A stretch of DNA of 33,072 bases from Nitrospirota bacterium (GTDB lineage Bacteria > Nitrospirota > Nitrospiria > Nitrospirales > Nitrospiraceae): positions 1-33,072 of the forward strand of contig JAUXQT010000051.1 of assembly GCA_030682135.1 (NCBI GenBank), written 5' to 3'. Both the position numbers and the translations under genes were made by a program. The notes under the pieces were generated by a model. That model saw only the letters and a list, made by a program, of their open reading frames with translations, was not told the DNA's origin and did no database searches. Shown piece by piece: positions 1-8,649 of this stretch (position 1 is the first letter of the stretch; each line of letters begins with the position of its first letter).

Positions 1-10
1 AGCGGGGCTG

Positions 11-613
11 TTAGAGATCCCGGCGGCCCTCGATCGATTTCAGCAATGTGACGTCGTCGGCATATTCGATATCCATCCCGACCGGAATGCCATAGGCGAT
101 ACGTGAAACACGGGCCCCGAGAGGTTTGAGTTGGTTCGTCAGATAGATGGCGGTTGCCTCCCCCTCGATCGTTGGACTCGTCGCGAGAATGACCTCTTGA
201 ATGCCTCCACGCTTCACCCGATCGACCAGCTCCTCGGCCCTGATATCGGACGGTCCGACTCCATCCAACGGAGACAAGGCTCCGAGTAACACATGATATA
301 AGCCGCGGTATGCGCCTGCCCGCTCGATGGCATAGGTCGTACTCGGCTCTTCGACTACGAGAATTCTTGTCTGGTCCCGTTTAGGGTCGAGACAAAACTC
401 ACAGAGTTCCCCCTCGGCGATGTTCCGGCATTGCCGGCAAAAGGAGAGGCCGTCTTTGACGGCTCGAATGGCCTCAGCCAAGCGGAGTGCCTCTTCACGC
501 TCGGCCTTCAAGACGTGAAACGCCAACCGCTGCGCCGTCTTTTGTCCGATGCCGGGGAGACGGACCAACTCGCGCACTAACCGTGCAAGTAATCCTTGCT
601 GATCAACTGCCAT
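11..613 (-). CDS. recR: Recombination mediator protein RecR
   Basis: RecR acts with RecO (and RecF) to load RecA onto single-stranded DNA at gaps during recombinational repair. The 200-residue protein has the normal family length. It has an N-terminal helix-hairpin-helix (about residues 10-35, with LPGIGQKTAQRLAFH), a four-cysteine zinc motif (C59, C62, C71, C74) and a Toprim domain from about residue 82 (ILVVEEP, then ATSPTIEGEATA). It is the last of three minus-strand genes, 13 bp after ybaB, so dnaX-ybaB-recR is probably one transcript, an order seen in many bacteria. All motifs are intact and nothing looks odd. Confidence 0.97.
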   Translation of the reverse strand: MAVDQQGLLARLVRELVRLPGIGQKTAQRLAFHVLKAEREEALRLAEAIRAVKDGLSFCRQCRNIAEGELCEFCLDPKRDQTRILVVEEPSTTYAIERAGAYRGLYHVLLGALSPLDGVGPSDIRAEELVDRVKRGGIQEVILATSPTIEGEATAIYLTNQLKPLGARVSRIAYGIPVGMDIEYADDVTLLKSIEGRRDL

Positions 614-626
614 AAATTATTGCCTG

Positions 627-950
627 CTAGAACAGTCCGGGAACATTCATCCCGCCGGTCACGGCTTTCATCTCGTTCGCCATCATGTCGCGAGCCTTCT
701 GAAGGGCATCGTTCGATGCGGCCATGACCAGATCCTGCACCATCTCCACGTCCCCACTTTTCACGACTTCAGGATCGATGACGATGCCGAGGAGTTGCAT
801 GGCCCCATTGGCCGTGACGGTCACGCTGCCACCGCCCGCCGTTCCGGTCACGGTCTTCGCCGATGCTTGTTCCTGCACTTTGGCCATTTGTGCCTGCATG
901 GCCTGCGCCTGCTTCAGGATATTGCCCATATTCGCTAACGGGTTCTTCAT
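627..950 (-). CDS. ybaB: YbaB/EbfC family nucleoid-associated protein
   Basis: This is a small DNA-binding protein of the YbaB/EbfC family; such dimers bind DNA and are associated with the nucleoid. The 107-residue length is typical. The N-terminal helix (MKNPLANMGNILKQAQAMQAQMAKVQEQ) and the central segment VTVTANGAMQLLGIVIDPEVV match the family pattern. The start codon overlaps the end of dnaX by 4 bp, which indicates translational coupling. Its exact role here cannot be read from the sequence. Family assignment is secure. Confidence 0.93.
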   Translation of the reverse strand: MKNPLANMGNILKQAQAMQAQMAKVQEQASAKTVTGTAGGGSVTVTANGAMQLLGIVIDPEVVKSGDVEMVQDLVMAASNDALQKARDMMANEMKAVTGGMNVPGLF

Positions 951-2788
951 GTCTCGACCTCCTTCTGGCTCACGACCGGCCTGACTTCTGCGAGCTCTGC
1001 GCCGAACATTTCCAGGGCCTGTTTGACGACCGGATGCGCTTTCGCTTGCTCGAAGAGGACCTGTTTTTGTTCTTTTTCTTTCGCCGCCCTGAGCTGCGCC
1101 ATCGTCTGTCCTGGAGGATCAGCCTCTGTCAATTCAACGATCCGCACCCTCACAGTTTGACCGCTCAGCCGTTCACAGATCGATGTCAGTACTGCCATAT
1201 TATCAGCGTTCTCGATCATCCCTCGGGCCCCAGTGGCTTGCTTGGCAAACCCGATCGTCACGACATGGCCGTCTATGCCCACAAATCTTCCTCGTTCCAG
1301 GAAGGCCGCAATCCTGGAAGACACATTCGCCACTTCCTCTTGGACCTGCTCCCAATTCAATGTCACCACCGCGCGACCATCCTCAGCTGGAGGCGCTATC
1401 GAAGGCGACGAAGTTTTTATCTCGGTGGCAGGGACCGGAGGCCGGGCGGTTGAAGGATTCGTGGGAAGACTTCGTGGAGATGCCGTATTCGTGGCGGCCG
1501 CGGGCCTCGGGGGCATGGGAGTGGTCGGTTGCGTCGGGGTCGACTGGGACGTTCGAGGCGGTGGAGAGGAGAGCGTTGGCTCAGCAGAACGGGTTGGCGC
1601 AGTAGGCGGGGCTGTGCGGGCCGGAGCCGGCTGAGCCGGGCGTGCCGCCTGGGCTGGCGGGACCACTTGCGCCGGTTTTCCCTCCGATCGACGCAGCAGT
1701 CTGGTTGCACGCACCGCGGCTGTTTCGAGTACGAACCGAGGATGCGCGCTGAGCCTGAGCGAGTCCTCGGCTTGTGTGAAAATGGCGAATAGCTCTTGGA
1801 GCTGCTCCGGCGTGAACGAGCGGGCATCGGTTGCCATCTGTTCAAGGTCTTCCGCTGCTGCCTCGATTAAGCCCTGCTGTTCCTGCGGCGAAGGCACGAC
1901 CGATACCACCAGCATATTCCGAAGATACTCGACGACCTCTGCACAATAGGCCCGCAGATCATGTCCTTGGTCCAGCAGTTGAGCCAACACGTGAAGCGCC
2001 CCGGCGCTTTCTTGTGCCGTAATCGCCTGAATCATGGCGCGAACAAGCTCTTGTGGAACGGCACCCAGCAAGGCTTCCAGATCCGCATGCACAATCGTCT
2101 TGCCGCCGAACGCCACGGCCTGGTCGAGCAGGCTCAACCCGTCGCGCATACTGCCTTCGCTGGCCCGCGCGAGCGCCATCAAGCTTCGTTCTTCGAGCAC
2201 GATCTGGTCTTGATTGACCACATGCCGCAGCCGTTCGACGATCTCAGCTCGCGCAATGCGCCGAAAGTTGTAATGCTGGCAGCGGGAAAGAATCGTCGCC
2301 GGAATCTTGTGAATCTCAGTGGTGGCAAAGATGAACACGACGTGCGGTGGCGGCTCCTCCAGCGTCTTCAACAGGGCGTTAAAGGCTGAGTTCGACAACA
2401 TGTGCACTTCGTCGATGATGTAGACTCGATATTTTCCACGAAATGCGGCGAACTTGACATTCTCACGGATCTCGCGCACATCGTCCACGCTCGTATTGGA
2501 CGCTCCGTCGATCTCCATGACGTCGACGGAGGTGCCCTGTGCAATCTCGAGGCAGTTAGAGCAGGTGCCGCAGGGCGTGCCGGTCTGCCCCCGTTCGCAA
2601 TTGAGCGCTTTGGCGAGAATTCTTGCGACGGTGGTTTTCCCTACGCCGCGGGTGCCTGAAAAGAGATAGGCCTGGGCAATACGTTTCGTGGCGATGGAAT
2701 TGACCAGCGTCTGCACGACATGTGGCTGCCCGATCACGTCATCGAACGTGCCCGGCCGGTATTTTCTGGCTGAAACTTGGTAATCCAT
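947..2788 (-). CDS. dnaX: DNA polymerase III subunit gamma/tau
   Basis: DnaX is the motor subunit of the clamp loader, which uses ATP to place the beta clamp on primed DNA. The 613-residue protein has a clamp-loader AAA+ module: Walker A GTRGVGKT at residues 45-52, a zinc module (C64, C73, C76, C79), a DEVH Walker B and an LSRCQ sensor motif. After domain III comes a long linker very rich in Pro, Ala, Thr and Ser (about residues 375-475), then a C-terminal tau-like domain. I saw no convincing slippery A-run at the place where a frameshift would give a short gamma form. The gene overlaps ybaB by 4 bp. The SRP RNA gene lies just upstream on the same strand. Confidence 0.96.
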   Translation of the reverse strand: MDYQVSARKYRPGTFDDVIGQPHVVQTLVNSIATKRIAQAYLFSGTRGVGKTTVARILAKALNCERGQTGTPCGTCSNCLEIAQGTSVDVMEIDGASNTSVDDVREIRENVKFAAFRGKYRVYIIDEVHMLSNSAFNALLKTLEEPPPHVVFIFATTEIHKIPATILSRCQHYNFRRIARAEIVERLRHVVNQDQIVLEERSLMALARASEGSMRDGLSLLDQAVAFGGKTIVHADLEALLGAVPQELVRAMIQAITAQESAGALHVLAQLLDQGHDLRAYCAEVVEYLRNMLVVSVVPSPQEQQGLIEAAAEDLEQMATDARSFTPEQLQELFAIFTQAEDSLRLSAHPRFVLETAAVRATRLLRRSEGKPAQVVPPAQAARPAQPAPARTAPPTAPTRSAEPTLSSPPPRTSQSTPTQPTTPMPPRPAAATNTASPRSLPTNPSTARPPVPATEIKTSSPSIAPPAEDGRAVVTLNWEQVQEEVANVSSRIAAFLERGRFVGIDGHVVTIGFAKQATGARGMIENADNMAVLTSICERLSGQTVRVRIVELTEADPPGQTMAQLRAAKEKEQKQVLFEQAKAHPVVKQALEMFGAELAEVRPVVSQKEVET

Positions 2789-2887
2789 AATTTTATGTGG
2801 CGAGAGGCGCTGAGCGAGGGGCTAGAGGTTCGGTCATTCTTTTCGACCTCTTGCCTCGATCCGCTCGCTCCATGCCTCTCGTGCAAA

Positions 2888-2990
2888 GCGGGGCCAGGTG
2901 ATCCTGCGGCACACAGAACTAACCGCTTACCGTTGCTTCCTTCCGGACCTGGCGGGGTTCACAGGGTTCCGTTGCACAGGGCCCAGCCCC
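2888..2990 (-). ncRNA. ffs: Signal recognition particle RNA (4.5S type)
   Basis: Read on the minus strand, this stretch has the conserved SRP RNA domain IV: the GGTCCGGAAGGAAGCA core that binds Ffh, flanked by complementary arms (CCAGGT side and ACCTGG side). The ends pair as GGGGCTGGGCC with GGCCCCGC-like sequence. Its size of about 100 nt fits the short bacterial form without an Alu domain. It sits between tRNA-Ser and dnaX on the same strand. The exact ends are estimated to within a few bases. Confidence 0.93.
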
Positions 2991-2997
2991 TATTCAA

Positions 2998-3096
2998 AGT
3001 GCTGAGTGCTGTGGAATGGGTGTTGAGAAAAGAAGGGCCAGTCTTGCCCGATCTCTCCTGACGAAGCTCAACATTCAGTACCCATAGCTCAGCACT
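2998..3096. repeat. Imperfect 30-bp inverted repeat between SRP RNA and tRNA-Ser
   Basis: Two 30-bp arms (2998-3027 and 3067-3096) are inverted copies of each other. The outer 9 bp (AGTGCTGAG / CTCAGCACT) and an inner block of about 6 bp match exactly; the middle is diverged. They enclose 39 bp. The outer arm at 3088-3096 abuts a T-run on the plus strand. The pair could fold into a long hairpin in the spacer between the two RNA genes, perhaps as a processing or termination signal. Confidence 0.5.
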
Positions 3097-3102
3097 ATTT
3101 TT

Positions 3103-3192
3103 TGGCGGAGAGGGTGGGATTTGAACCCACGGTCCCATTGCTGGGACGCATGCTTTCCAAGCATGTCGATTCGACCACTCTCGCACCTCTCC
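3103..3192 (-). tRNA. tRNA-Ser (anticodon GGA)
   Basis: On the minus strand a class II tRNA is visible. The acceptor arm is GGAGAGG paired with CCTCTCC, followed by discriminator G and an encoded CCA. The anticodon stem CATGC/GCATG holds loop TTGGAAA, giving anticodon GGA at 3156-3158. There is a long variable arm (GTCCCAGCAATGGGAC) and a T-loop GTTCAAATC. The long variable arm plus GGA identify serine, reading UCC/UCU. Confidence 0.97.
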
Positions 3193-3215
3193 GCATCGAT
3201 GTTCGCGAGGGGCGC

Positions 3216-3244
3216 ATCTTAACACGCGGTCTAGTGACCGGCAA
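3216..3244 (-). promoter_or_regulatory. Candidate sigma-70 promoter for tRNA-Ser
   Basis: On the minus strand, TTGCCG (3244-3239) and TAAGAT (3221-3216) are separated by 17 bp. They lie about 23 bp before the tRNA 5' end, which is the expected position. This is a pattern match only. Confidence 0.5.
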
Positions 3245-3272
3245 GGTAAGAACAGGGCCCATCTGCATGGCA

Positions 3273-3301
3273 TTGACCCTCCCGAATCCCCTTTCTATAC
3301 T
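3273..3301 (+). promoter_or_regulatory. Sigma-70 promoter for the AsmA-family gene
   Basis: TTGACC (3273-3278) and TATACT (3296-3301) are separated by exactly 17 bp, a near-consensus match. The predicted start is near 3308, about 22 bp before the AsmA-family start codon. A GGGGAGGG ribosome site follows. Confidence 0.75.
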
Positions 3302-3329
3302 GAAAGGAATTTAAAGGGGAGGGCTGGCT

Positions 3330-4979
3330 ATGAAAATTCTTATCGGTTTGGGCGTCCTGGTCATCGTCGTGGCGGCCGCCATCTTCTCCCTGCCCTTTCT
3401 CGTCGACCTCAACAAATACCAAGATCAGTACAAGCCGCTGCTCGAAGAGGCGCTCAACCGCAAGGTTCAGTTGCAAGACATTCGCCTGACGATCTGGCCA
3501 AGGATTGGCGCGCGTGTGGCTGGATTTGCCGTATTGGACGATCAGGCGTTCGGCGCAACCCCGTTTACCTCGCTCACGTCGCTTGAGATTGGAGTCAAGC
3601 TCGGGCCCTTGCTCAGCGGCAAGGTCGAGGTCGAAGAGATCACGCTTCGCGATCCAGTTATTACGGTGATCAAGAACAAGAGCGGTGTCCTGAACGTCGC
3701 GACCATCGGAAGAACTGGCGTCCAGACTCCTGAAACTCCGTCCCGGGCGCCGATTCCATCGACCGACGGTCCGCTCAAGATCCTGGCCCTCCTGGCCGTC
3801 GATCGCGTCTCCATTGCTGGTGGAACACTCACCTATCGAGATCTGTCGGCTGCCAAACCAACCGAGTATGTCTTGCAGGACCTGGAGCTCCTCCTTCAGT
3901 CCGTTCGTCTCGGCCAAACTCCGAGCCTCCATGTTGCCACGCTCGTTCAGCCGTTCAATATGCCTGTGACCGTCGACGGTACCTTTGGCCCGTTGAAGGA
4001 AACCACGGATATCGATGCAATCAACCTCCGGCTCGGGCTGGGAAAGACGGAGTTCACCATCACGGGAAAGACCTCCGGCCAGAATGCGACGGTGAATATG
4101 AGTTCGCCGCTGATCAATACCGCGAATCTCCCGATGGCACTCCCGCTCAAGAAGCCAGTCGACATCACTGATGTGAAAATTGCGGCTGAAGTGAAAGGGC
4201 AAGAGGCCAAGCTGAACAACCTCTCCTTCCAACTGTTTAACGGCCAGGTCAAAGGACAGGGCACCGTGATCGCAGGATCCGATGCTCCGCCGTTTAAGAG
4301 TACCGTGACGATTCAAGGACTCCAGCTTGGGCCGGCCCTTGAGGCCGTTGCGACCACGCAGGTGTCGATCAGCGGAACGGCAGGAGCCGACCTTGCGCTC
4401 CAAGGCCGCGGCTTTTCCATGCCGGACCTCACCACGTCCCTGGAAGGGACCAGCCACGTCGCAATCAAAGATGGGAAGATCGAGGGCGTGAACCTGCTTC
4501 AGGAAGCGGTCTCGATACTCAATGTCGCCGGCATCTCGCTCGACAATGCCAAGGCCACCGCATTCTCGACGATCGAAACGGACCTTGCCGTCAAGCAAGG
4601 CACGATCAACGTGCAGCGCCTCTTGATGGACAGCCACGACTTTCAAGCTACGGGGGGAGGTACCATCGGGTTCGATCAGATTCTCAACTTAACGATGAAC
4701 CTGAATCTCTCGCAGGATTTGAGTCAGAAGATTGCCAGTGCGTCTCCTGTCGCGAGACTCGCGATGAAAGAAGGCCGCTTGAGTCTTCCGCTTATTATCA
4801 CCGGGACCGTCCAAGCACCGTCGTATGGACTCGACATGAAGGGCATGACCGGGAAAGTACAGGAGCAGGTGCAAAAGAGAGTGGAAGAGGCAGTCGGTGG
4901 ATTGCTCAAAGGCACGACGAAGCCCCAAGACTTGAAGCAGCAGGGCCAAGATCTTCTCAAAGGTCTGTTAGGCCGCTAA
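3330..4979 (+). CDS. AsmA family envelope protein
   Basis: AsmA-family proteins are large inner-membrane-anchored periplasmic proteins; relatives are linked to outer-membrane assembly and lipid transport between membranes. This 549-residue protein starts with one transmembrane anchor (about residues 3-25) followed by VDLNKYQDQYKPLLEEALNRKVQL, the usual AsmA opening. A long beta-rich body follows, then the AsmA C-terminal region (DLTTSLEGTSHVAIKDGKIEGVNLLQEA onward), which is the most recognisable part. The start follows a strong GGGGAGGG site and a near-consensus promoter. The ribosome site of the MscS gene overlaps its stop codon, so the two are probably cotranscribed. Substrate is unknown. 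Confidence 0.85.
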   Translation: MKILIGLGVLVIVVAAAIFSLPFLVDLNKYQDQYKPLLEEALNRKVQLQDIRLTIWPRIGARVAGFAVLDDQAFGATPFTSLTSLEIGVKLGPLLSGKVEVEEITLRDPVITVIKNKSGVLNVATIGRTGVQTPETPSRAPIPSTDGPLKILALLAVDRVSIAGGTLTYRDLSAAKPTEYVLQDLELLLQSVRLGQTPSLHVATLVQPFNMPVTVDGTFGPLKETTDIDAINLRLGLGKTEFTITGKTSGQNATVNMSSPLINTANLPMALPLKKPVDITDVKIAAEVKGQEAKLNNLSFQLFNGQVKGQGTVIAGSDAPPFKSTVTIQGLQLGPALEAVATTQVSISGTAGADLALQGRGFSMPDLTTSLEGTSHVAIKDGKIEGVNLLQEAVSILNVAGISLDNAKATAFSTIETDLAVKQGTINVQRLLMDSHDFQATGGGTIGFDQILNLTMNLNLSQDLSQKIASASPVARLAMKEGRLSLPLIITGTVQAPSYGLDMKGMTGKVQEQVQKRVEEAVGGLLKGTTKPQDLKQQGQDLLKGLLGR

Positions 4980-4992
4980 GGAGACCTCGTCT

Positions 4993-5793
4993 ATGGTCGC
5001 AATGGATACCGTCACTCAATATGCTGTGCAATATGGCATGCAGGCCGTAGTCGCGCTCGGCATTTTTTCCGCAGGCATGATGGCTTCACGCTGGGTAGGC
5101 AATCTCACTCAGCAGTCACTCGAACGCCAGACCCTCGAACCGCCGGTGCGGATGTTATTGGTTCGCATCGTCAAAATTGTGATCGTGCTCTTCACCGGTG
5201 TGATTGCTCTAGAGGCGCTTGGCGTGCCGATCGCTCCCTTGATTGCCGGCATTGGAGTCGCCGGCGTCGGCATCGGATTGGCGCTGCAGGGCGTGTTGAG
5301 TAATGTGATGGCCGGTCTTTCCATCATTTTCACGAAGCCGTACAAAGTTGGGGAACATATTTCCTTGCTCGGTGTGCATGGCGATGTCATCTTGATCGAC
5401 ATCTTTTCAACGACATTGATGCATTCGGACCATTCGCGCGTGATCATTCCGAATCGGAAAATTGTAGGCGAGATCCTGCATAATTTTGGCACAATCCGTC
5501 AGCTGCACCTGACTGTCCCCCTGTCGCACCGCGCCAATATCGATCATGCGCTTACTCAGGTACGCGAGGTCCTGGCACAACATCCGCGGGTGTTAAAAGA
5601 CCCTTCAGCCACTATGGGAGTGATATCTTTGGGTGAGTCGTCGGTATCTGTTGCCGTGGAGCCTTGGACTGCCGTTGCCGACTACGGCACAGTCAAGGGA
5701 GAGCTGAATAAGGAAATTCTTGAACGATTTCATGCGCATGGGATCAAATTTCCAACCCCACATCAAGAAGTGACCTTGCTAAACAACACCTAG
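4993..5793 (+). CDS. MscS family mechanosensitive ion channel
   Basis: This is a small-conductance mechanosensitive channel of the inner membrane that releases solutes on osmotic downshock. The 266-residue protein has three membrane segments. The third is the Gly/Ala-rich pore helix (PLIAGIGVAGVGIGLALQGVLSNVMAGL, about residues 77-105), followed by the beta domain (KPYKVGEHISLLGVHGDVILIDIFSTTL, then VIIPNRKIV) and a C-terminal alpha/beta domain. It is a short, typical MscS. The start at 4993 has AAGGAG nine bases upstream, overlapping the stop of the AsmA gene. An in-frame ATG at 5002 is a less likely start. Confidence 0.92.
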   Translation: MVAMDTVTQYAVQYGMQAVVALGIFSAGMMASRWVGNLTQQSLERQTLEPPVRMLLVRIVKIVIVLFTGVIALEALGVPIAPLIAGIGVAGVGIGLALQGVLSNVMAGLSIIFTKPYKVGEHISLLGVHGDVILIDIFSTTLMHSDHSRVIIPNRKIVGEILHNFGTIRQLHLTVPLSHRANIDHALTQVREVLAQHPRVLKDPSATMGVISLGESSVSVAVEPWTAVADYGTVKGELNKEILERFHAHGIKFPTPHQEVTLLNNT

Positions 5794-6115
5794 CCTGAAA
5801 CCTGTGATCCTGGAATCTCTCTGATCTGACTCTTCCACCCAATCCACCACGCTAAGTCCGTCAGAACGCCCGCCGCAAGGCTTGTTGCACGCATTTTCCG
5901 GATGGTATGATACGGCCTCTTTCGGCACGCACAGCATGGGGCCATGAGCTTCGGACCTGCGCGCAAAGTGACGGGGCTCCAGAATCCAAGCCGAAGAGAC
6001 ACAATGGCACCACGCAGGAGAGGCGACGAAGGAGTGCGGCGCTGTTCATCCCTCTACAGGGAGCCACATGGGATCACGCCGTGAGAGAATTCGGATCACC
6101 GTGAAGGAGCCTGTC
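5794..6115 (+). other. Intergenic leader of the GTPase module
   Basis: This 322-bp stretch has no convincing gene. It holds a candidate sigma-70 promoter at 5885-5911, after which a leader of about 200 nt runs to the coiled-coil gene. A single GAGACACA half-site near 5996 resembles the repeats at 11018-11048. A 65-codon frame beginning at 5907 overlaps the -10 box and looks like chance. Confidence 0.5.
5882..5911 (+). promoter_or_regulatory. Candidate sigma-70 promoter of the GTPase module
   Basis: A good -10 box TATGAT lies at 5906-5911. The -35 is either TTGTTG (5882-5887, spacer 18) or TTGCAC (5885-5890, spacer 15). The predicted start is near 5918, giving a long untranslated leader before the first gene of the module at 6116. 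Confidence 0.5.
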
Positions 6116-6733
6116 ATGAGTACATCGGCCCACGCAGAGCAATCCCCCGTTACGCACGAAAGCCCGACCACGTGCACCGATGCAGAACGTCCGAGTTTTG
6201 CCGATGGCGATCCCATGGCCAGCGGCAATCTCGATAAGATTCGCGACATCCTGTTCGGCGCGCAAGCCCGCGACCATGAGCGCCGATTCGCACAACTCGA
6301 GCAGCACTTGATCCGCGAAGCGACCGATCTCCGCACCGATTTGAAGTGCCGATTCGATACCTTAGAGGCCTACATCCAGAAAGAAGTCGACGCCCTCACG
6401 ACAAGTCTGAAAAAAGAAGAGGAAATGCGGAGCGGGTCTGTACAAAATCTGATGCAGGAGCTCGCCAAACTTGCCGGAACCCTGGAGAGCAAGGCCCATC
6501 AGTTGGAGAGTCAGACCGTCCAGGCGCAAGCGCATTTGCAGCAACAGCTGATTGAACGAGCTGGCGAATTAGCCACCGACATACGCGCGCGGCATGCCGA
6601 AGTCACATCGGCCCTCCATCGTGCCGTTCAAGACCTTCGGGCAGAGAAGACGGACCGATCATCGCTGGCAGCGATCTTGATGGAAGCATCCAAGCGGCTA
6701 TCCGATGATCATGCCCATGCCGATAACGGATGA
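6116..6733 (+). CDS. Coiled-coil protein of the GTPase/OmpA module
   Basis: A 205-residue soluble protein with no signal peptide or membrane segment. After about 38 polar residues comes the stretch NLDKIRDILFGAQARDHERRFAQLEQ, which looks like a conserved head, and then an almost unbroken helix (about residues 45-190) with heptad spacing and many Glu, Gln and Leu. I chose the start at 6116 because AAGGAG lies seven bases upstream; the longer frame from 6068 has no good ribosome site. I do not know its function. It precedes the OmpA-domain membrane protein, GTPase and activator genes on the same strand. An elongated scaffold or effector is plausible but inferred only. Confidence 0.8.
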   Translation: MSTSAHAEQSPVTHESPTTCTDAERPSFADGDPMASGNLDKIRDILFGAQARDHERRFAQLEQHLIREATDLRTDLKCRFDTLEAYIQKEVDALTTSLKKEEEMRSGSVQNLMQELAKLAGTLESKAHQLESQTVQAQAHLQQQLIERAGELATDIRARHAEVTSALHRAVQDLRAEKTDRSSLAAILMEASKRLSDDHAHADNG

Positions 6734-6870
6734 TCGCAGCCGCATCGACTATCGCGCGGCCCATTCGTGGGCGATGCTCCTAGCTCTCCCATCGCCCTTG
6801 GGTTTCTTGCTTCCGTCGGTGTACATCGTTCGGAGACGACCGCGGATCTGTACGGGAACTTCTCGGCCAT

Positions 6871-8649
6871 ATGTCTAACGAGCCGTTTAAGACTCATTCG
6901 TTCTCCGCCACTGCCCAAGGACTCGAATCCTCGAAGGAAGACTGGAGTGAGCTCCGTAGTCTGTTGCTCGCCCCGGAGCAATCGCAACTCGACGAACTCC
7001 GTGAGCGACTCGACAATCCTGCCATTTATGCCCGTGACGTCAGCCGGGTGCTCCCAGATGCCTTTACCCTTCGAGGCAAAGGCGATCAGCATTTAGCGAC
7101 TGCGTTAGCCCCCTTCGTCGAGGAAGGCTTTGCCGCTGCGGTGCGGAAGTCACCGCGGGCCATTGTCGACGCGATTGCGCCGATCATGGGACCGGCTATT
7201 CGGCAGGCGATTGTGCGCACCCTGCAAAGCATGATGCAGTCGCTGAATTACTCGTTGGAACAGAGCCTGTCGGCCCGTGGCCTTCACTGGAGAATTGAAG
7301 CCTGGCGCACGGGGCGCCCCTTCGCGGAAGTCGTGCTTCTCCATACGCTGCGATACCGAGTCGAGCAGGTCTTTCTCATACATCGTGAGACGGGCCTACT
7401 GCTCCACCACGTGGCGGCTGATTCTGTCGCAGTGCAGGACCAGCATGTGGTATCAGGCATGCTGGCGGCGATTCAAAGCTACGTGCAGGACTCATTCGGT
7501 GCGTCCAAGGATCAAACCCTCGACCACTTTCAAGTCGGCGAATGGACGGTTTGGATCGAAGAAGGATCGCAGGCCTTCTTAGCCGGCGTGATTCAGGGCG
7601 CTCCGCCTACAACACTCCGGCAACATTTCCGGGATGCGATGGATCGCATTCAAGTTCAACAAGCTGACGCCTTGTCCGATTTTCACGGAGACACGGCCCC
7701 GTTCACCGCTACGCACCCGTATCTGGAAAGTTGCCTGCTAGCCCATTACGAAGCGCCCCCGCAACGGCGCGCAATGGGAAAATGGATTCTCGGCGGTGTC
7801 CTGCTCTTCGGATGTGCCTGGTGGGGATGGATCGCGTACCAATCCCACGCACGATGGTCTCACTTCCTGACGCAACTTAAGACGGAGCCTGGTGTCGTCG
7901 TGACCCTGGCGGAATCGACCCTGGGAGGCTATCGTCTCGAAGGATTACGCGATCCCCTGGCCAAAGATCCCTCGACGATGTTGATCGCGGCAGGACTTGA
8001 TCCATCGAAAATCACCGCCATGTGGTCGCCCTACTACGCGTTGCATCCCTCATTGATTACCACCAGAGTCCATTCAATGTTACAGCCTCCGAAGACCGTC
8101 ACGCTTACGCTAGAAAGCAATATCCTTGTTGCGAGCGGTTCAGCGTCGGTTGAATGGGCCAGGGATGCACGGCATCTGGCACCATTCATTCCCGGCATCT
8201 CCGGCTACCGTGACGACAGTCTCATGGCAATTTCGATCCCCGATCTCCTCCTCCTGGTCAATCACAGCGTCATTCGATTCAATTCCGGCTCCTCGATCGT
8301 TGAACCACCGGAGTTGGCAAAACTGCAGACCGTCATGGCGGCCTTGCGTAACCTGGACCTGGCTGCATCGCAATCAGGGCGGACGGTGTCTCTCGAAGTT
8401 CTTGGCTCGGCCGATGAAACCGGCCCTGAGACGATGAATCTCCAGCTGAGTGAGTCACGAGCCCATGCCGTCCTCGCGGCCATAGGGGGCAAACAGTTCA
8501 GCGCAGCGACCACCATCACCACAGGCATCGATTCCCCTTTTCTGAAACAACAGCGCGGATCAGCGGGTCGCTCGGCCGACAAACGGATCGTCTTGCTGCA
8601 TGCCACCCTCACAGAGCCGCCGAATACCGGGGAGGCCGTTCGCCCATAA
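6871..8649 (+). CDS. Membrane protein with cytoplasmic N-domain and C-terminal OmpA-like domain
   Basis: This 592-residue protein has an unusual layout. Residues 1-300 form a soluble domain without a signal peptide, with the dense motif GLHWRIEAWRTGRPFAEVVLLHTLRYRVEQVFLIHRETG near residues 137-175. One membrane helix follows (about 304-322, Trp-rich). Next comes a region resembling BON-type folds (about 335-445), and last an OmpA-like domain (about 465-585: IRFNSGS, GSADETG, LSESRAHAV, DKRIVLL). The OmpA domain would be periplasmic, where such domains usually bind peptidoglycan, although GSADETG replaces the common GHTD. The N-domain would be cytoplasmic. The stop codon overlaps the GTPase start (TAATG), which indicates tight coupling. 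The start lacks a strong ribosome site. Confidence 0.85.
   Translation: MSNEPFKTHSFSATAQGLESSKEDWSELRSLLLAPEQSQLDELRERLDNPAIYARDVSRVLPDAFTLRGKGDQHLATALAPFVEEGFAAAVRKSPRAIVDAIAPIMGPAIRQAIVRTLQSMMQSLNYSLEQSLSARGLHWRIEAWRTGRPFAEVVLLHTLRYRVEQVFLIHRETGLLLHHVAADSVAVQDQHVVSGMLAAIQSYVQDSFGASKDQTLDHFQVGEWTVWIEEGSQAFLAGVIQGAPPTTLRQHFRDAMDRIQVQQADALSDFHGDTAPFTATHPYLESCLLAHYEAPPQRRAMGKWILGGVLLFGCAWWGWIAYQSHARWSHFLTQLKTEPGVVVTLAESTLGGYRLEGLRDPLAKDPSTMLIAAGLDPSKITAMWSPYYALHPSLITTRVHSMLQPPKTVTLTLESNILVASGSASVEWARDARHLAPFIPGISGYRDDSLMAISIPDLLLLVNHSVIRFNSGSSIVEPPELAKLQTVMAALRNLDLAASQSGRTVSLEVLGSADETGPETMNLQLSESRAHAVLAAIGGKQFSAATTITTGIDSPFLKQQRGSAGRSADKRIVLLHATLTEPPNTGEAVRP

Noticed and set aside
1417-1845. 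Possible programmed frameshift product in dnaX
   Set aside because: No slippery A-run with a stem was seen; the alternate frame is Arg/Pro-rich, as expected for a shadow of the Pro/Ala linker.
3231-4646. Long 471-codon antisense frame over the AsmA gene
   Set aside because: It mirrors the real plus-strand gene, starts without a ribosome site and lacks any recognisable domain.
5879-5892. GG-N10-GC spacing before the GTPase module
   Set aside because: Only the dinucleotides match; the -12 box reads ACGCA and a sigma-70 promoter overlaps it.
5907-6104. 65-codon frame upstream of the coiled-coil gene
   Set aside because: It overlaps the -10 box, has no ribosome site and a composition typical of chance frames.
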